Shown here in pieces: positions 25,001 through 29,817 of a stretch of DNA of 31,567 nucleotides. Below the pieces are notes generated by a model. It was not told where the DNA came from. It saw nothing but the letters and a program-made list of their open reading frames with translations, and searched no databases. Each line of letters opens with the position of its first letter. The stretch's first letter is position 1. The translations under genes were made by a program, and so were the position numbers. This stretch comes from a virus: positions 1 through 31,567 of the IMG/VR virus record IMGVR_UViG_3300042887_003996; one strand, written 5' to 3'.

Positions 25001-25320
25001 TTATCAAGATCAGCGACCGAGGCGTTTATCAAAGCGAAGCCAAAGCCGACGAAGCTGACAAGCGCGACATGGCCAAGGTCCGACTCTCGCTCCCCGACCA
25101 GGTGAACGGCCTCCGCACCGAATACAACTACCTCAAAAACCGAGGCGAGAACCGCAGCGACCGCGAAACTTTGCGCTACTACGAACTCGGCCAATGGTAT
25201 CGCACCTACCGGCAAGCCATGGACGAAGTGGAAACCAACATGGAATTTGGCAACCGCGCCGCCGCGCAATCCGCCGTCCGTGGCCTAGCCCAAGACAGCA
25301 AACTCTACAAAGCCCGCTAA
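19057..25320 (+). CDS. Giant polyvalent/ejection protein with HExxH peptidase motif
   Basis: 2087 residues from the ATG in the ATGA overlap (an in-frame TTG six nt upstream is less likely). N-terminus: three 15-residue acidic repeats FDPSTAVLIEDEP/FDAASAVPVEEES/FDPTTAVLVEDEP, with a fourth FDPTTATLVDDIP at residue 598. Residues about 165-235 include a Gly/Ala-rich hydrophobic segment. Residues about 1040-1060 contain MTFAHEIGHLVSWMDE, a zincin HExxH with His1048; a downstream YRHSAEELYADAISVLF supplies a likely third Glu ligand. The last 700 residues are helical (IRYNPAFQLFMSPARDLQRS, GRHAQAAGALVPFLNIFLRS) and resemble domains of the large polyvalent proteins carried in phage particles. Probably ejected into the host with the DNA; the peptidase could open peptidoglycan or process partners. 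It converges with integrase, overlapping 4 nt. Confidence 0.7.
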   Translation: MSFDPSTAVLIEDEPADFDAASAVPVEEESMGFDPTTAVLVEDEPALPSATPSPVPTPNPELDAARDAGMREDQLIREEGIFPEGSQSWKVLDGRIYIDPARYNSAVENLWSAGVIDSDSYTQLQKGTVDQWDEATRTVIPSVEKATAARRDLERRAGAFPEAKAAASGLLKGAMQTGAAIVGGGAAATATGFTGPGAIAVGIGAGTAAALGTGYAYDKALELSSKESDLLDSFYAANQLKPGYNTGGQLVSILAPTPVSISRLANAANLIQAEKGSAAAAKFVTGAFGAGAGIGVATDATIQVANLGLDKLLHQDISKEVAMEHFRQTGEQLAPRPQYNPASTGISAIFGGLGAGLGVKARNKTYAPEELVTLESQVKTGRATRQEAEDYRVMRQAVDTLRADERLLDAQAIRRATVDAAGFRFLDTTEIINPRFQRELLAYAAENPAAAVPLSGSPAAYTGQAFINRGGAAPAFQGGTNALPGPEGVPALPAPAVNLQVNPPVVSNDTVPGWTGRVDMEPGLSGDMMDDMSGWILESWKDKQGKPRFQSAEEAWNNYTAYDQSRGVLVPGKQYFIQSLYPQLTQTAPAPVVSNDTFDPTTATLVDDIPPNTSTAPAAASGAPEPTGSPELIAGEGATTSPPAKPKRQFPRISYDPGTFPILSALQESPMRPSSSGTAGGENDFWNEIRRTGRHFAETHRSTGQPYDVRAQELFERGLLPDPSPDTLFNAYMSEVNSYRQIKDGDPTEAEQNKIQKQYDTFTKQALDPSKTKKSNLQPVTTSDLKIGDRVKIADEWLNVKAIDPETFTISLEDGAKFGLQKVEDGTQMWVQETEISPSQDDGFSFLTETAAPPAAAQQAEPFSGNLFTPGEMPFSLDRPLDDDSLKLQREADEANRQQAAEEEAQKSQTNMAFADAGPPAKSSRGGKSMADAGPPTPLLSTTATLPKPPLETYNDAQVFADFPDAVGVVRSSKGSGWTMPLILGGTDKVPVMEMPELVEMVRSLTGNDPKLKRMPKALGTFNPGSGIITLRPDLFQNESSAMMTFAHEIGHLVSWMDERNIKLGNLGGHIMNVGNYLKSTFPITPGAGPALTTADRRKLQAQAKAENPSDPDARTTRYRELVQQTMDTRNLGAVSEKQGGYSPNIREELINLSEWWKPFSYDDAKDSYVDYRHSAEELYADAISVLFNSPADLEARAPVFYKAFWNYADARPQVKASIFEIQNRILMGRDAVLDKRLARDLESFKAGAEVFVGKQAAAAERRASLTGWWENLKDQYWNRYQPLIESAAKARAAGTITKAEEDGIRWLTEEHPLADSKLQLKLADIGRLYQSLDAAGVPRDYFGVWLKHHRIANERYEVTEKIKGMDLTVEKGRAVMANPGGETARTSAEMLASLQQRLGPEKTAALESAVAGFRDVVFTIMEDANDAGLFSADLWEIISANRDNYAAFTPLEYVQEYLPSAIRKQVGTFKEIADPLQQTVLKSISIHRAAQNNRFKRAAVEAIRQTAPELVKPAPMKYNGKAMVPQESQETGLTLVQWKEDGQLTGVHLPDRYARMWEDQSPAERDAILKLLSTGFQRLVYGAIIRYNPAFQLFMSPARDLQRSITNMPGGIQGRARFLQRLLDPETWGASVEWARGDIGKTELLREMIENAATGGPHSAFGGRMGSDDDSLDAILRKYHLQDQQSRNGFVRALMAPLKGIEFAGQVLQLLPKAAAYKVLVKDTGIPAPQAANTIRNHIGIPNYYKKGRHAQAAGALVPFLNIFLRSYDSLQRNLRGAERNMGGREWWLAWALTGGGLIAILQTLAKEGLFGKDLEKLYSRVPTWDMTNFAVLPLGEVPTGETGGKTVYARLPQDEGLRVINGVVSKMLTSAIRSAKGDPSAPQLGEVFAGISSQVPGTNTLVELGQNWTTFLAGRNPRDDFRNRYILSDDQWLAGGWEATKPMLGWTLEQTGITNFFTYDPKADTLTETTLSAAPILNRFIKISDRGVYQSEAKADEADKRDMAKVRLSLPDQVNGLRTEYNYLKNRGENRSDRETLRYYELGQWYRTYRQAMDEVETNMEFGNRAAAQSAVRGLAQDSKLYKAR
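20545..20562 (+). repeat. Perfect 7-bp-arm palindrome GTTAACC/GGTTAAC
   Basis: GTTAACC (20545-20551), spacer TACA, GGTTAAC (20556-20562), inside the linker of the giant gene, 8 nt before another long palindrome. Unusual AT-containing palindrome in GC-rich coding DNA. Confidence 0.6.
20566..20847 (+). repeat. Direct repeats with internal palindrome flanking an AT-rich in-frame block
   Basis: A 21-bp sequence is present identically at 20566-20586 and 20827-20847. Its 3' 16 bp, GGTATCAAATGATACC, form a perfect inverted repeat (7-bp arms, AA centre). The copies are 261 bp (87 codons) apart, keep the frame and encode PVVSNDT twice. The DNA between them is AT-richer than the rest of the gene. Confidence 0.75.
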
Positions 25321-26411
25321 AGCGGCTTCGGCCTCTCCAGCAGGGCGTGGTAGTGCTTCTCGACGACATCCATCGAGTCGCGCAGCAGCTTTGCCGCAAC
25401 CTCCAGGCCGTCCCGCTGGGCGATCCGGCTGCCGTATTCCTTTCTCAAATTATAGGCTCCCTTCGCGCCATCGGGGATGAAGCGCCGCACAAAATCATTG
25501 ATGCCGTCGTGGGTCAGGTCGTCGGCCTCGGTCTTGTGAGCGCGGGGAATGACATACTCGCCCTCGCCAAGCGCGGCCTTGATCGCCCGCATCAGGCGGA
25601 GATTCGCAGGCACTCGGCCATATTTTCCATTTTTGCTGTGGAAGTCGGGGCGTTTGATGAGAACCAAATCGACGCCGCGCTTGTTGGGAAGCCAATCCAC
25701 CCAATCCCACCGCAGCTTGGCCACCTCGGAGTTTCGCAACCCCGCCCGCCGCATCAGCCAGTAAATCGCCCACACTCGAGGATTTTCCCGCCGCAGGGGA
25801 ATCCTCGCCGCCGCATCCATCCGCCGCAGGATGTCGCGGGGAATGGGCTCATAGCTTTGATCCTGGGCTTTTCCGCCCGAGACTTTCCAGAACTCGGTCA
25901 AATCCGGCAGCGTCAAATCCGCGAAGAGGTGCATCCGCCGCTGGGCCACCACTTGCTTGACCGTCTGCACACTCGATCTCACGCCCGCCTCGGTGCAGCC
26001 CGCCGCCAGCCGCGCCGTGATCCAATTCCTCAAGACCGGAGCCGTGAGAACCGAATGAGAGGACACGCCGCGCCAATCCGCCTTGCCGCTCGCCTCGGCG
26101 ACATACTTGGCAAAGCCGCTCGCAGCCTTCACCGCCGATCCGCCGGGGCCATGGAGCTTGAACCGGTCCACAATCTCGCCCGCCGTGGCATAGCCTGGAC
26201 GCCGGACGACCTTCGCCAGCTCCTCCTCGTTGCCCGAGCGCAATCCCTCGGCGATCTTTTTCGCCTTCGCCTCCGCTGCCGCCCGACCGGCTTTGTTGTT
26301 GATCGAAACCCCCGTCGCCTTCTCGACCCGCTTGCCGTCAAGCTGCACGCGGTAATACCAGCCATTGCGTGATTCTTTCCAGTAAACCGAAACCTCGTTG
26401 TGTTTTCTCAT
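25317..26411 (-). CDS. int: Tyrosine recombinase (phage integrase)
   Basis: 364 residues from the ATG at 26411; a GTG 36 nt further upstream is possible but would start in the repeat array. The N-terminal AP2-like arm-binding part (VSVYWKESRNGWYYRVQLDG) is followed by a core-binding helical region and the catalytic domain. The first catalytic Arg lies in RRAGLRNSEVAKLRW (Arg226). The usual H-x-x-R box reads AYNLRKEYGS, with Tyr in place of His. The nucleophile is the Tyr of EKHYHAL (Tyr354), close to the C-terminus as expected. It inserts and excises the phage at the attP just upstream. It is on the opposite strand from the structural genes. Confidence 0.92.
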   Translation of the reverse strand: MRKHNEVSVYWKESRNGWYYRVQLDGKRVEKATGVSINNKAGRAAAEAKAKKIAEGLRSGNEEELAKVVRRPGYATAGEIVDRFKLHGPGGSAVKAASGFAKYVAEASGKADWRGVSSHSVLTAPVLRNWITARLAAGCTEAGVRSSVQTVKQVVAQRRMHLFADLTLPDLTEFWKVSGGKAQDQSYEPIPRDILRRMDAAARIPLRRENPRVWAIYWLMRRAGLRNSEVAKLRWDWVDWLPNKRGVDLVLIKRPDFHSKNGKYGRVPANLRLMRAIKAALGEGEYVIPRAHKTEADDLTHDGINDFVRRFIPDGAKGAYNLRKEYGSRIAQRDGLEVAAKLLRDSMDVVEKHYHALLERPKPL

Positions 26412-26414
26412 ACG

Positions 26415-26670
26415 GTCGCCACTTTTGTCCGCCACTTTGTCCACCACTTCAATGTGAAATTCTTTGGATGGGGTAAACGCATTAGACAGTCAAAAGCTGG
26501 AAGTTTCTGACAAGTTACCTAGGGAAACCGGAGATGGTCGCCACTTTGAGGGGGTGAGGGGAATGCAGCCGGAAAGACTCGAACTTTCAACCTTCTGATC
26601 CGTAGTTTCTGAATCTATCATTATGTTGCAATAATTTAAGTTGTGCGTCCGCCACTTTGGTCGCCACTTT
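26415..26670 (+). repeat. Direct repeats GTC(C)GCCACTTT, candidate integrase arm sites/iterons
   Basis: Six copies in the same orientation: 26415-26425, 26427-26438, 26439-26449 (variant GTCCACCACTT), 26537-26547, 26647-26658 and 26660-26670. They flank the tRNA-like core on both sides, as expected of arm-type integrase sites; the outermost left copies abut the integrase start codon. A replication iteron role cannot be excluded. Confidence 0.7.
26564..26605 (-). other. attP: attP core: 3' half of a tRNA-Arg(ACG) gene
   Basis: Read on the minus strand, 26605-26564 gives anticodon loop CTACGGA, 3' anticodon stem TCAGA, variable AGGTT, T-stem GAAAG, T-loop TTCGAGT, T-stem CTTTC, acceptor CGGCTGC and discriminator A. 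The 5' half of a tRNA is absent: the bases before the loop do not pair with TCAGA. This is the normal form of an attP that recreates the 3' end of the host tRNA gene on integration. It lies 150 bp upstream of the integrase start. Confidence 0.8.
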
Positions 26671-26902
26671 ACATTTTAATTCGGCGGCGTTCTTCTTCGG
26701 TGGGTTGGGTGGGGCGTCCGGTGGCTTGGTTGAGTTGCTGGCGTATCCAGGCGCTTAATTTTTCGGGCTTGGCGGCGCGGACCCAGGCGTTCTTTTCTTC
26801 GGGGTAGCAGAAGAAGAGGACTTTGGCGGTCATGTTTTCGGCTTCGGGGTCGCGGGCGGCGTGCCGGTTGCCGGTGTTGCCGTGGAGTTGTTGGTCGTTC
26901 AT
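26669..26902 (-). CDS. Small protein, possible ribbon-helix-helix DNA binder
   Basis: 77 residues. The central part (KVLFFCYPEEKNAWVRAAKP then EKLSAWIRQQLNQA) resembles small phage and plasmid proteins with a strand followed by two helices, the second ending in S-x-W-I-R-x-x-L. This fits a ribbon-helix-helix fold, but it is short of a firm match. The start overlaps the stop of the upstream gene by ATGA, and its stop codon touches the last arm-type repeat. Located next to attP, it could assist integration or excision. Confidence 0.6.
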   Translation of the reverse strand: MNDQQLHGNTGNRHAARDPEAENMTAKVLFFCYPEEKNAWVRAAKPEKLSAWIRQQLNQATGRPTQPTEEERRRIKM

Positions 26903-27129
26903 TGTGTGGTTGGATATTTGATTAGGATTGTCTCGGCGTTTTCGATGGCAAGAACAAGAAACTGGATGTTGATTTTTGTGGCAATGGGGTTCTCGATCTC
27001 TTGGGTGACGCGTTTGGCGGAGTCGGTGAGTAGGGCGAGGCCGGTGTAGAGTTTATGGGGGAAATTTTGCGTCCGTCCGCAGGGTTGTTTTCGACGGGGG
27101 CTGAGGGTGATTCGTGAAGTTGCTTTCAT
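26899..27129 (-). CDS. Small early protein, unknown
   Basis: 76 residues (MKATSRITLSPRRKQPCGRT ... TKINIQFLVLAIENAETILI). Basic N-terminus and mixed C-terminus; no known family. Its ATG is preceded, 8 nt upstream, by a CCGG-stem hairpin and a leader nearly identical to that of the gene starting at 28208. This supports it as a real, regulated gene. Confidence 0.6.
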   Translation of the reverse strand: MKATSRITLSPRRKQPCGRTQNFPHKLYTGLALLTDSAKRVTQEIENPIATKINIQFLVLAIENAETILIKYPTTQ

Positions 27130-27137
27130 GGTTCGGT

Positions 27138-27154
27138 GCCGGAAGCCGTCCGGC
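27138..27154 (-). promoter_or_regulatory. CCGG-stem pentaloop hairpin before a start codon (copy 1)
   Basis: On the minus strand GCCGGA-CGGCT-TCCGGC, a 6-bp perfect stem with a 5-nt loop, ending 8 nt before the ATG at 27129, where a Shine-Dalgarno would lie. It is preceded by CAACCCGC, also conserved in copy 2. Confidence 0.6.
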
Positions 27155-27218
27155 GCGGGTTGAATTTTTATGGGGGTGGGTTGGTTTGGTTTTAATTTTC
27201 GCGGCCATCCGCTTTGTT

Positions 27219-27386
27219 TTATTCCGGCTCGGGGGTAGTTACCGGCTGGCCGTCCACCAGGGCGGGGAGGATTTCGGCGTCGTCCTGGGCAAGCTGGGCC
27301 TCGGTGGTGTGGCCGGGCTGGAGGTCGAGACGGGCAAGCGCCGCCTCTAGTTGCGAGGCGGCGCAGGTGAGTTGGTCGGGGGTCAT
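27219..27386 (-). CDS. Small acidic protein, unknown
   Basis: 55 residues (MTPDQLTCAASQLEAALARL ... PVTTPEPE). Its ATG overlaps the stop of the upstream gene (ATGA), which is the main support for it. Predicted helix then acidic/Pro tail. No family recognised. Confidence 0.5.
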   Translation of the reverse strand: MTPDQLTCAASQLEAALARLDLQPGHTTEAQLAQDDAEILPALVDGQPVTTPEPE

Positions 27387-27649
27387 TTGAAAACCTGATC
27401 GTGGCGGAGGATTTCGGCGTCGAGGTGGTAGGCTAGATTTGTGGCGCTGCCGAAATTTAACAGCGTGGCGGCTGCGGCGTGGGTCCAGTCGATTTGGGCG
27501 GGTTCGCCGAGCATGGCCGGGACTAGGTTCAGAAATTTCCCGGCTTTTTTGACCAGGCAAATTTCGTTGATGCTGCGCGGTCGGTGCGTTTCCATCGTGG
27601 AAAGATATTTTTCGGCAAGTTCGGCGGGGTTTTCTATTTCGGTTTTCAT
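27383..27649 (-). CDS. Small early protein, unknown
   Basis: 88 residues (MKTEIENPAELAEKYLSTME ... ILRHDQVFK), predicted largely helical. Joined to both neighbours by ATGA overlaps, so it is part of one translational unit with the genes at 27646-27921 and 27219-27386. No catalytic or DNA-binding motif visible. Confidence 0.6.
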   Translation of the reverse strand: MKTEIENPAELAEKYLSTMETHRPRSINEICLVKKAGKFLNLVPAMLGEPAQIDWTHAAAATLLNFGSATNLAYHLDAEILRHDQVFK

Positions 27650-27921
27650 TTTGTTGGAACGATAAATTTTGCAACCAGTTTTCCGAGCGTCAGGGTTTGA
27701 AAAGCGGGGTCTTCGTCCTCGCCGTCCCATTTGTAAATCTCATATTCGTGGCGGGTGTTGCTTAATCTTCCGCCGTTATCGTCCCAGTCCCAGCGCCGGA
27801 GCACTGCGAGCTCTCCCCATATTGCCTGGCCTGCGTTGTGAGGGTTGCCCTGGTCTTCCGGTGGCGTTATGTAGGTGAGGCTTTCGATTTCGTCTTGTTC
27901 TTGTGGTGATAGTGTTTTCAT
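27646..27921 (-). CDS. Small acidic Trp-rich protein, unknown
   Basis: 91 residues. An acidic N-terminus (LSPQEQDEIESLTYITPPED) is followed by WGELAVLRRWDWDDNGGRLS and YEIYKWDGEDEDP. The acidic, aromatic composition resembles DNA-mimic or nuclease-inhibiting small phage proteins, but that is only a compositional hint. First of three genes chained by ATGA. Confidence 0.6.
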   Translation of the reverse strand: MKTLSPQEQDEIESLTYITPPEDQGNPHNAGQAIWGELAVLRRWDWDDNGGRLSNTRHEYEIYKWDGEDEDPAFQTLTLGKLVAKFIVPTK

Positions 27922-27943
27922 CTTTTGGGTTGGTTTGGTTGGT

Positions 27944-27982
27944 GGTTGGGTTGTTCTGGGGGGAATGGGGTTTAGTGGTTGA
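27944..27982 (-). repeat. Intergenic 39-bp repeat (copy 1 of 2)
   Basis: The 39-bp segments 27944-27982 and 28245-28283 match at about 34 positions. Each begins within the end of an upstream minus-strand gene (stop codon included) and runs into the leader of the next. The core on the + strand is GGTTGGGTTGT(T/C)CTGGGG. It may be a duplicated gene-boundary cassette. Confidence 0.6.
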
Positions 27983-28208
27983 GGATTTCGGGTTTTAATG
28001 TGAGCCGGCCTTGGTGGGCTAATTGTTGCACATACGCCATGCCGCCGAAATGCGAAGGTAGATAGCCTTTTTCGGGTTCTAGGGGGATGGCGGCGCAATC
28101 GCCTGTTTCGTTATGGCAGATAATCCAAGGGCCATGGTCGGCGATGTGGTGCGGGTAGTTCCTGCGGTTGTAGAAGCTGAAAAGCATGGATTTGGTTTCG
28201 GGTGTCAT
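27972..28208 (-). CDS. Small early protein, unknown
   Basis: 78 residues (MTPETKSMLFSFYNRRNYPH ... GPWIICHNETGDCAAIPLEP ... LTLKPEILNH). Compact, with His and Cys residues, no known family. The ATG is preceded by the second copy of the CCGG-stem hairpin. It follows ardA on the same strand with a 64-nt gap. Confidence 0.6.
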   Translation of the reverse strand: MTPETKSMLFSFYNRRNYPHHIADHGPWIICHNETGDCAAIPLEPEKGYLPSHFGGMAYVQQLAHQGRLTLKPEILNH

Positions 28209-28217
28209 GGTCTTGAT

Positions 28218-28234
28218 GCCGGAAACCGTCCGGC
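28218..28234 (-). promoter_or_regulatory. CCGG-stem pentaloop hairpin before a start codon (copy 2)
   Basis: Minus strand GCCGGA-CGGTT-TCCGGC, 9 nt before the ATG at 28208; differs from copy 1 only in the loop. The leader CAACCCGC and the following ACC-ATG are also shared. Confidence 0.6.
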
Positions 28235-28244
28235 GCGGGTTGTT

Positions 28245-28283
28245 GGTTGGGTTGTCCTGGGGGGAACGGTGTTTAGTTGGTGA
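28245..28283 (-). repeat. Intergenic 39-bp repeat (copy 2 of 2)
   Basis: Second copy of the boundary repeat described at 27944. It includes the stop codon of ardA. Confidence 0.6.
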
Positions 28284-28791
28284 AGAAATAAATGGTGCCG
28301 TCTGCTGATTCGCTGGTGGTGTAGTCGTAGCGGAGGGAGCGGTTCCAAGCGGCTTCCCAATCAATCGCCCCGGCGATCCAGTCGGGGAGGTCTTTGGGGA
28401 TGTCGCCGCATTCTTGGGCGATGTTCTCGGCGAAGTCTGCGCCGGTGTCGGCAGTGCCTTGGAAGCGGTCGCGGGCTTGCTCAATGGTGGCGTCGGCTTC
28501 TCCGGTGGCGTCGCAATAGCGGGCGAGGAGTTCACGGTCGTCGTCGCTGAGGTCGAGCCATTCCCAAAGCTGGGGCGAAAGGCTGCATTCCCCGTAGAAC
28601 TCGCGGGGGAACCCCTGGAAATCTTGATACATCAGCTCGGGGTCGGCTTCGTCGGCGTGGAGCTGGGCGCAGGCGGCGCGGAAGGTTTCTTGGTCGTGAC
28701 CGTCAAGGACTAGCCAAGCGCCCTTTAGGTTGCCGTCATTATATTTTGCGTAGGTGCCCACATAAACGCGGGCCTCGGTTGTTGTTGTCAT
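28273..28791 (-). CDS. ardA: Antirestriction protein ArdA
   Basis: 172 residues, the usual length of single ArdA proteins. The N-terminus RVYVGTYAKYNDGNLKGAWL is diagnostic, followed by ADPELMYQDFQGFPREFYGE, DDDRELLARYCDATGE, ARDRFQGT, NIAQECGDIP and a terminal W ... YDYTTSESADGTIYFF. The protein is strongly acidic. ArdA dimers mimic bent B-form DNA and block type I restriction-modification enzymes, protecting incoming phage DNA. Two hairpins precede its start codon. Confidence 0.93.
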   Translation of the reverse strand: MTTTTEARVYVGTYAKYNDGNLKGAWLVLDGHDQETFRAACAQLHADEADPELMYQDFQGFPREFYGECSLSPQLWEWLDLSDDDRELLARYCDATGEADATIEQARDRFQGTADTGADFAENIAQECGDIPKDLPDWIAGAIDWEAAWNRSLRYDYTTSESADGTIYFFTN

Positions 28792-28800
28792 TTTTTGGTT

Positions 28801-28846
28801 CCCGGATTCGCCGGGCCGAGGTCTTTATTTTTTCCAGATTCGCTGG
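28801..28846 (-). promoter_or_regulatory. Tandem pentaloop hairpins in the ardA leader
   Basis: Minus strand CCCGG-CGAAT-CCGGG (28815-28801), 9 nt before the ardA ATG, and CCAG-CGAAT-CTGG (28846-28834) further upstream. Between the copies one stem pair changes from G-C to A-T on both sides (compensatory), and the loop is identical. Related to the hairpins at 27138 and 28218. T-rich DNA between the copies reads as an A tract on the mRNA. Confidence 0.6.
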
Positions 28847-28990
28847 ACCGTGGCGGGCCTGTTGTGGCTCGCTTGGTTTTGAATGTATAAAGGAACAAAA
28901 GGGGCGCAAGGGTATTTTTGTTTTTTGCTGAAACTTTTTTTGAGATTTTTGTTGACAGGCGCGGAGGCAGATGGAATGGGGCTCGGCGGG

Positions 28991-29419
28991 TCAGCGGGTT
29001 TTTTTCTGCGTGAGAGTTTTTGCGTCGGCTCGGAGGGAATCGAGGAGGGGATTGGCTGCGCCAGGGCAAACGATGGCGATGTGCTGCGGGGGCATTTCGG
29101 CGGGCTGGAAAAGCTCGAATGCACGGGCTCCGTTGGGCCAGCGGGCGCGGAAATAGTGAGTTAAAGCTCCGGTCTCGGGCCAGCGTGGGCGGCCTGCGAA
29201 AGTGGTGTCGGGGCGGATTTTTAAAGTGACGGGGGCAGCGCCAAGAACATTCCCGTTCCAATCGACAATTCCGCCGGGTGGGCTGGTGTGGATGGTGATT
29301 TCGATGGGGGGCTGGGCGGCGATGGCGCGGGGTGCGTAGGTCTCGCGGGGGTCGGGCTGGGTGGCGCAGCCGGTGAGGAAAGCGGCGAGCAGGGCGAGAA
29401 ATGTGTTCTTTGCTTTCAT
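28991..29419 (-). CDS. Phage-encoded lipoprotein with PEGA-like segment
   Basis: 142 residues. A signal peptide (MKAKNTFLALLAAFLTGC) with a clear lipobox LTGC places Cys18 as the lipidated residue. The mature protein contains PPIEITIHTSPPGGIVDWNG, resembling the start of a PEGA-type surface domain, then RWPNGARAFELFQ. It is the first minus-strand gene left of the regulators, so it is plausibly expressed in the lysogen. A surface-exposed lipoprotein in that position suggests superinfection exclusion or lysogenic conversion (inference). The downstream gap 28792-28990 holds the ardA leader and an A/T-rich stretch but no gene that I can support. Confidence 0.65.
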   Translation of the reverse strand: MKAKNTFLALLAAFLTGCATQPDPRETYAPRAIAAQPPIEITIHTSPPGGIVDWNGNVLGAAPVTLKIRPDTTFAGRPRWPETGALTHYFRARWPNGARAFELFQPAEMPPQHIAIVCPGAANPLLDSLRADAKTLTQKKTR

Positions 29420-29429
29420 AAATAGCTTA

Positions 29430-29455
29430 ATGATAGCAATCTAACCCCCCCCCCC
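29430..29455 (-). promoter_or_regulatory. Poly-C/G tract next to a -10-like box upstream of the lipoprotein gene
   Basis: The + strand has eleven consecutive C (29445-29455). On the minus strand this is an 11-G run followed 9 nt later by TATCAT (29435-29430), a good -10 box, 10 nt before the lipoprotein ATG. The G run falls inside the spacer where a -35/-10 distance would be set. No clear -35 hexamer is visible. Confidence 0.35.
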
Positions 29456-29493
29456 GCCTAGCGGTAGGGGCATTTGAATGATTTTGCATTGAT

Positions 29494-29727
29494 CTACCCG
29501 GCGGCGTGCTTTTTCTTTCGCGGAATATGCCCAACCTGTTGAGATTGGGCTGGGTCTTTTCCCTGGTGAATAGGAGTGTCCGTCACGGTTTGGCCGAATA
29601 GATGGAGTAAAGCCCGCTCGACAACCTGGCCGCGACTCAGGCGCGAGGCTTGCGCGTGGGCATCGACTAAATCGAAGAGCACTTGATCTAAGCGCACATC
29701 GATCTTTTTTGTCTTTTTTAATTTCAC
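29494..29727 (-). CDS. Ribbon-helix-helix regulator (repressor candidate)
   Basis: 77 residues if started at the GTG at 29727; a TTG at 29796 would give 100 residues. The GTG start is preferred because the operator-like palindrome then lies upstream. The core TKKIDVRLDQVLFDLVDAHA followed by SRLSRGQVVERALLHLF is a typical MetJ/Arc fold: beta strand, helix, S-R-(G/S)-x-x-V-x-x-A-L helix. The C-terminus is basic (IPRKKKHAAG). It diverges from another RHH gene at 29818, the position where classical phages keep cI/cro, so this pair may form the lysis-lysogeny switch. Confidence 0.7.
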   Translation of the reverse strand: MKLKKTKKIDVRLDQVLFDLVDAHAQASRLSRGQVVERALLHLFGQTVTDTPIHQGKDPAQSQQVGHIPRKKKHAAG

Positions 29728-29735
29728 ACGGGCAA

Positions 29736-29805
29736 TGTCGGACAATCTCCGGCGGTTTGCAAATAAGTATTTTTCCCCACTTGACACCAACGACAATGTC
29801 AGACA
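29736..29805 (+). promoter_or_regulatory. Paired palindromic operators TGTCNGACA in the divergent promoter region
   Basis: TGTCGGACA (29736-29744) and TGTCAGACA (29797-29805), both perfect 4-bp-arm palindromes with one central base, both preceded by CAA. They flank the 90-nt region between two divergent RHH genes, 8 nt before the GTG at 29727 and 12 nt before the ATG at 29818. TTGACA at 29781-29786 is a possible -35 box for the rightward gene. Confidence 0.55.
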
Positions 29806-29817
29806 AGGTCGGCGCTC

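Noticed and set aside
25194-26372. 392-codon + strand open frame over the integrase
   Set aside because: Translation is Arg/His/Pro-rich without domain pattern; the minus strand encodes a clear tyrosine recombinase.
26564-26640. A complete tRNA gene
   Set aside because: Only the anticodon loop to 3' end is present; the bases 5' of the loop do not pair with the anticodon stem and no D-arm or 5' acceptor strand exists.
28884-28889. TATACA on the minus strand as a -10 box for ardA
   Set aside because: No convincing -35 at the right distance; kept only as a weak possibility.
28788-29261. 157-codon minus-strand open frame overlapping the lipoprotein gene and the ardA leader
   Set aside because: Arg/Pro/Lys-rich shadow translation with no support; the lipoprotein frame has a signal peptide and lipobox.
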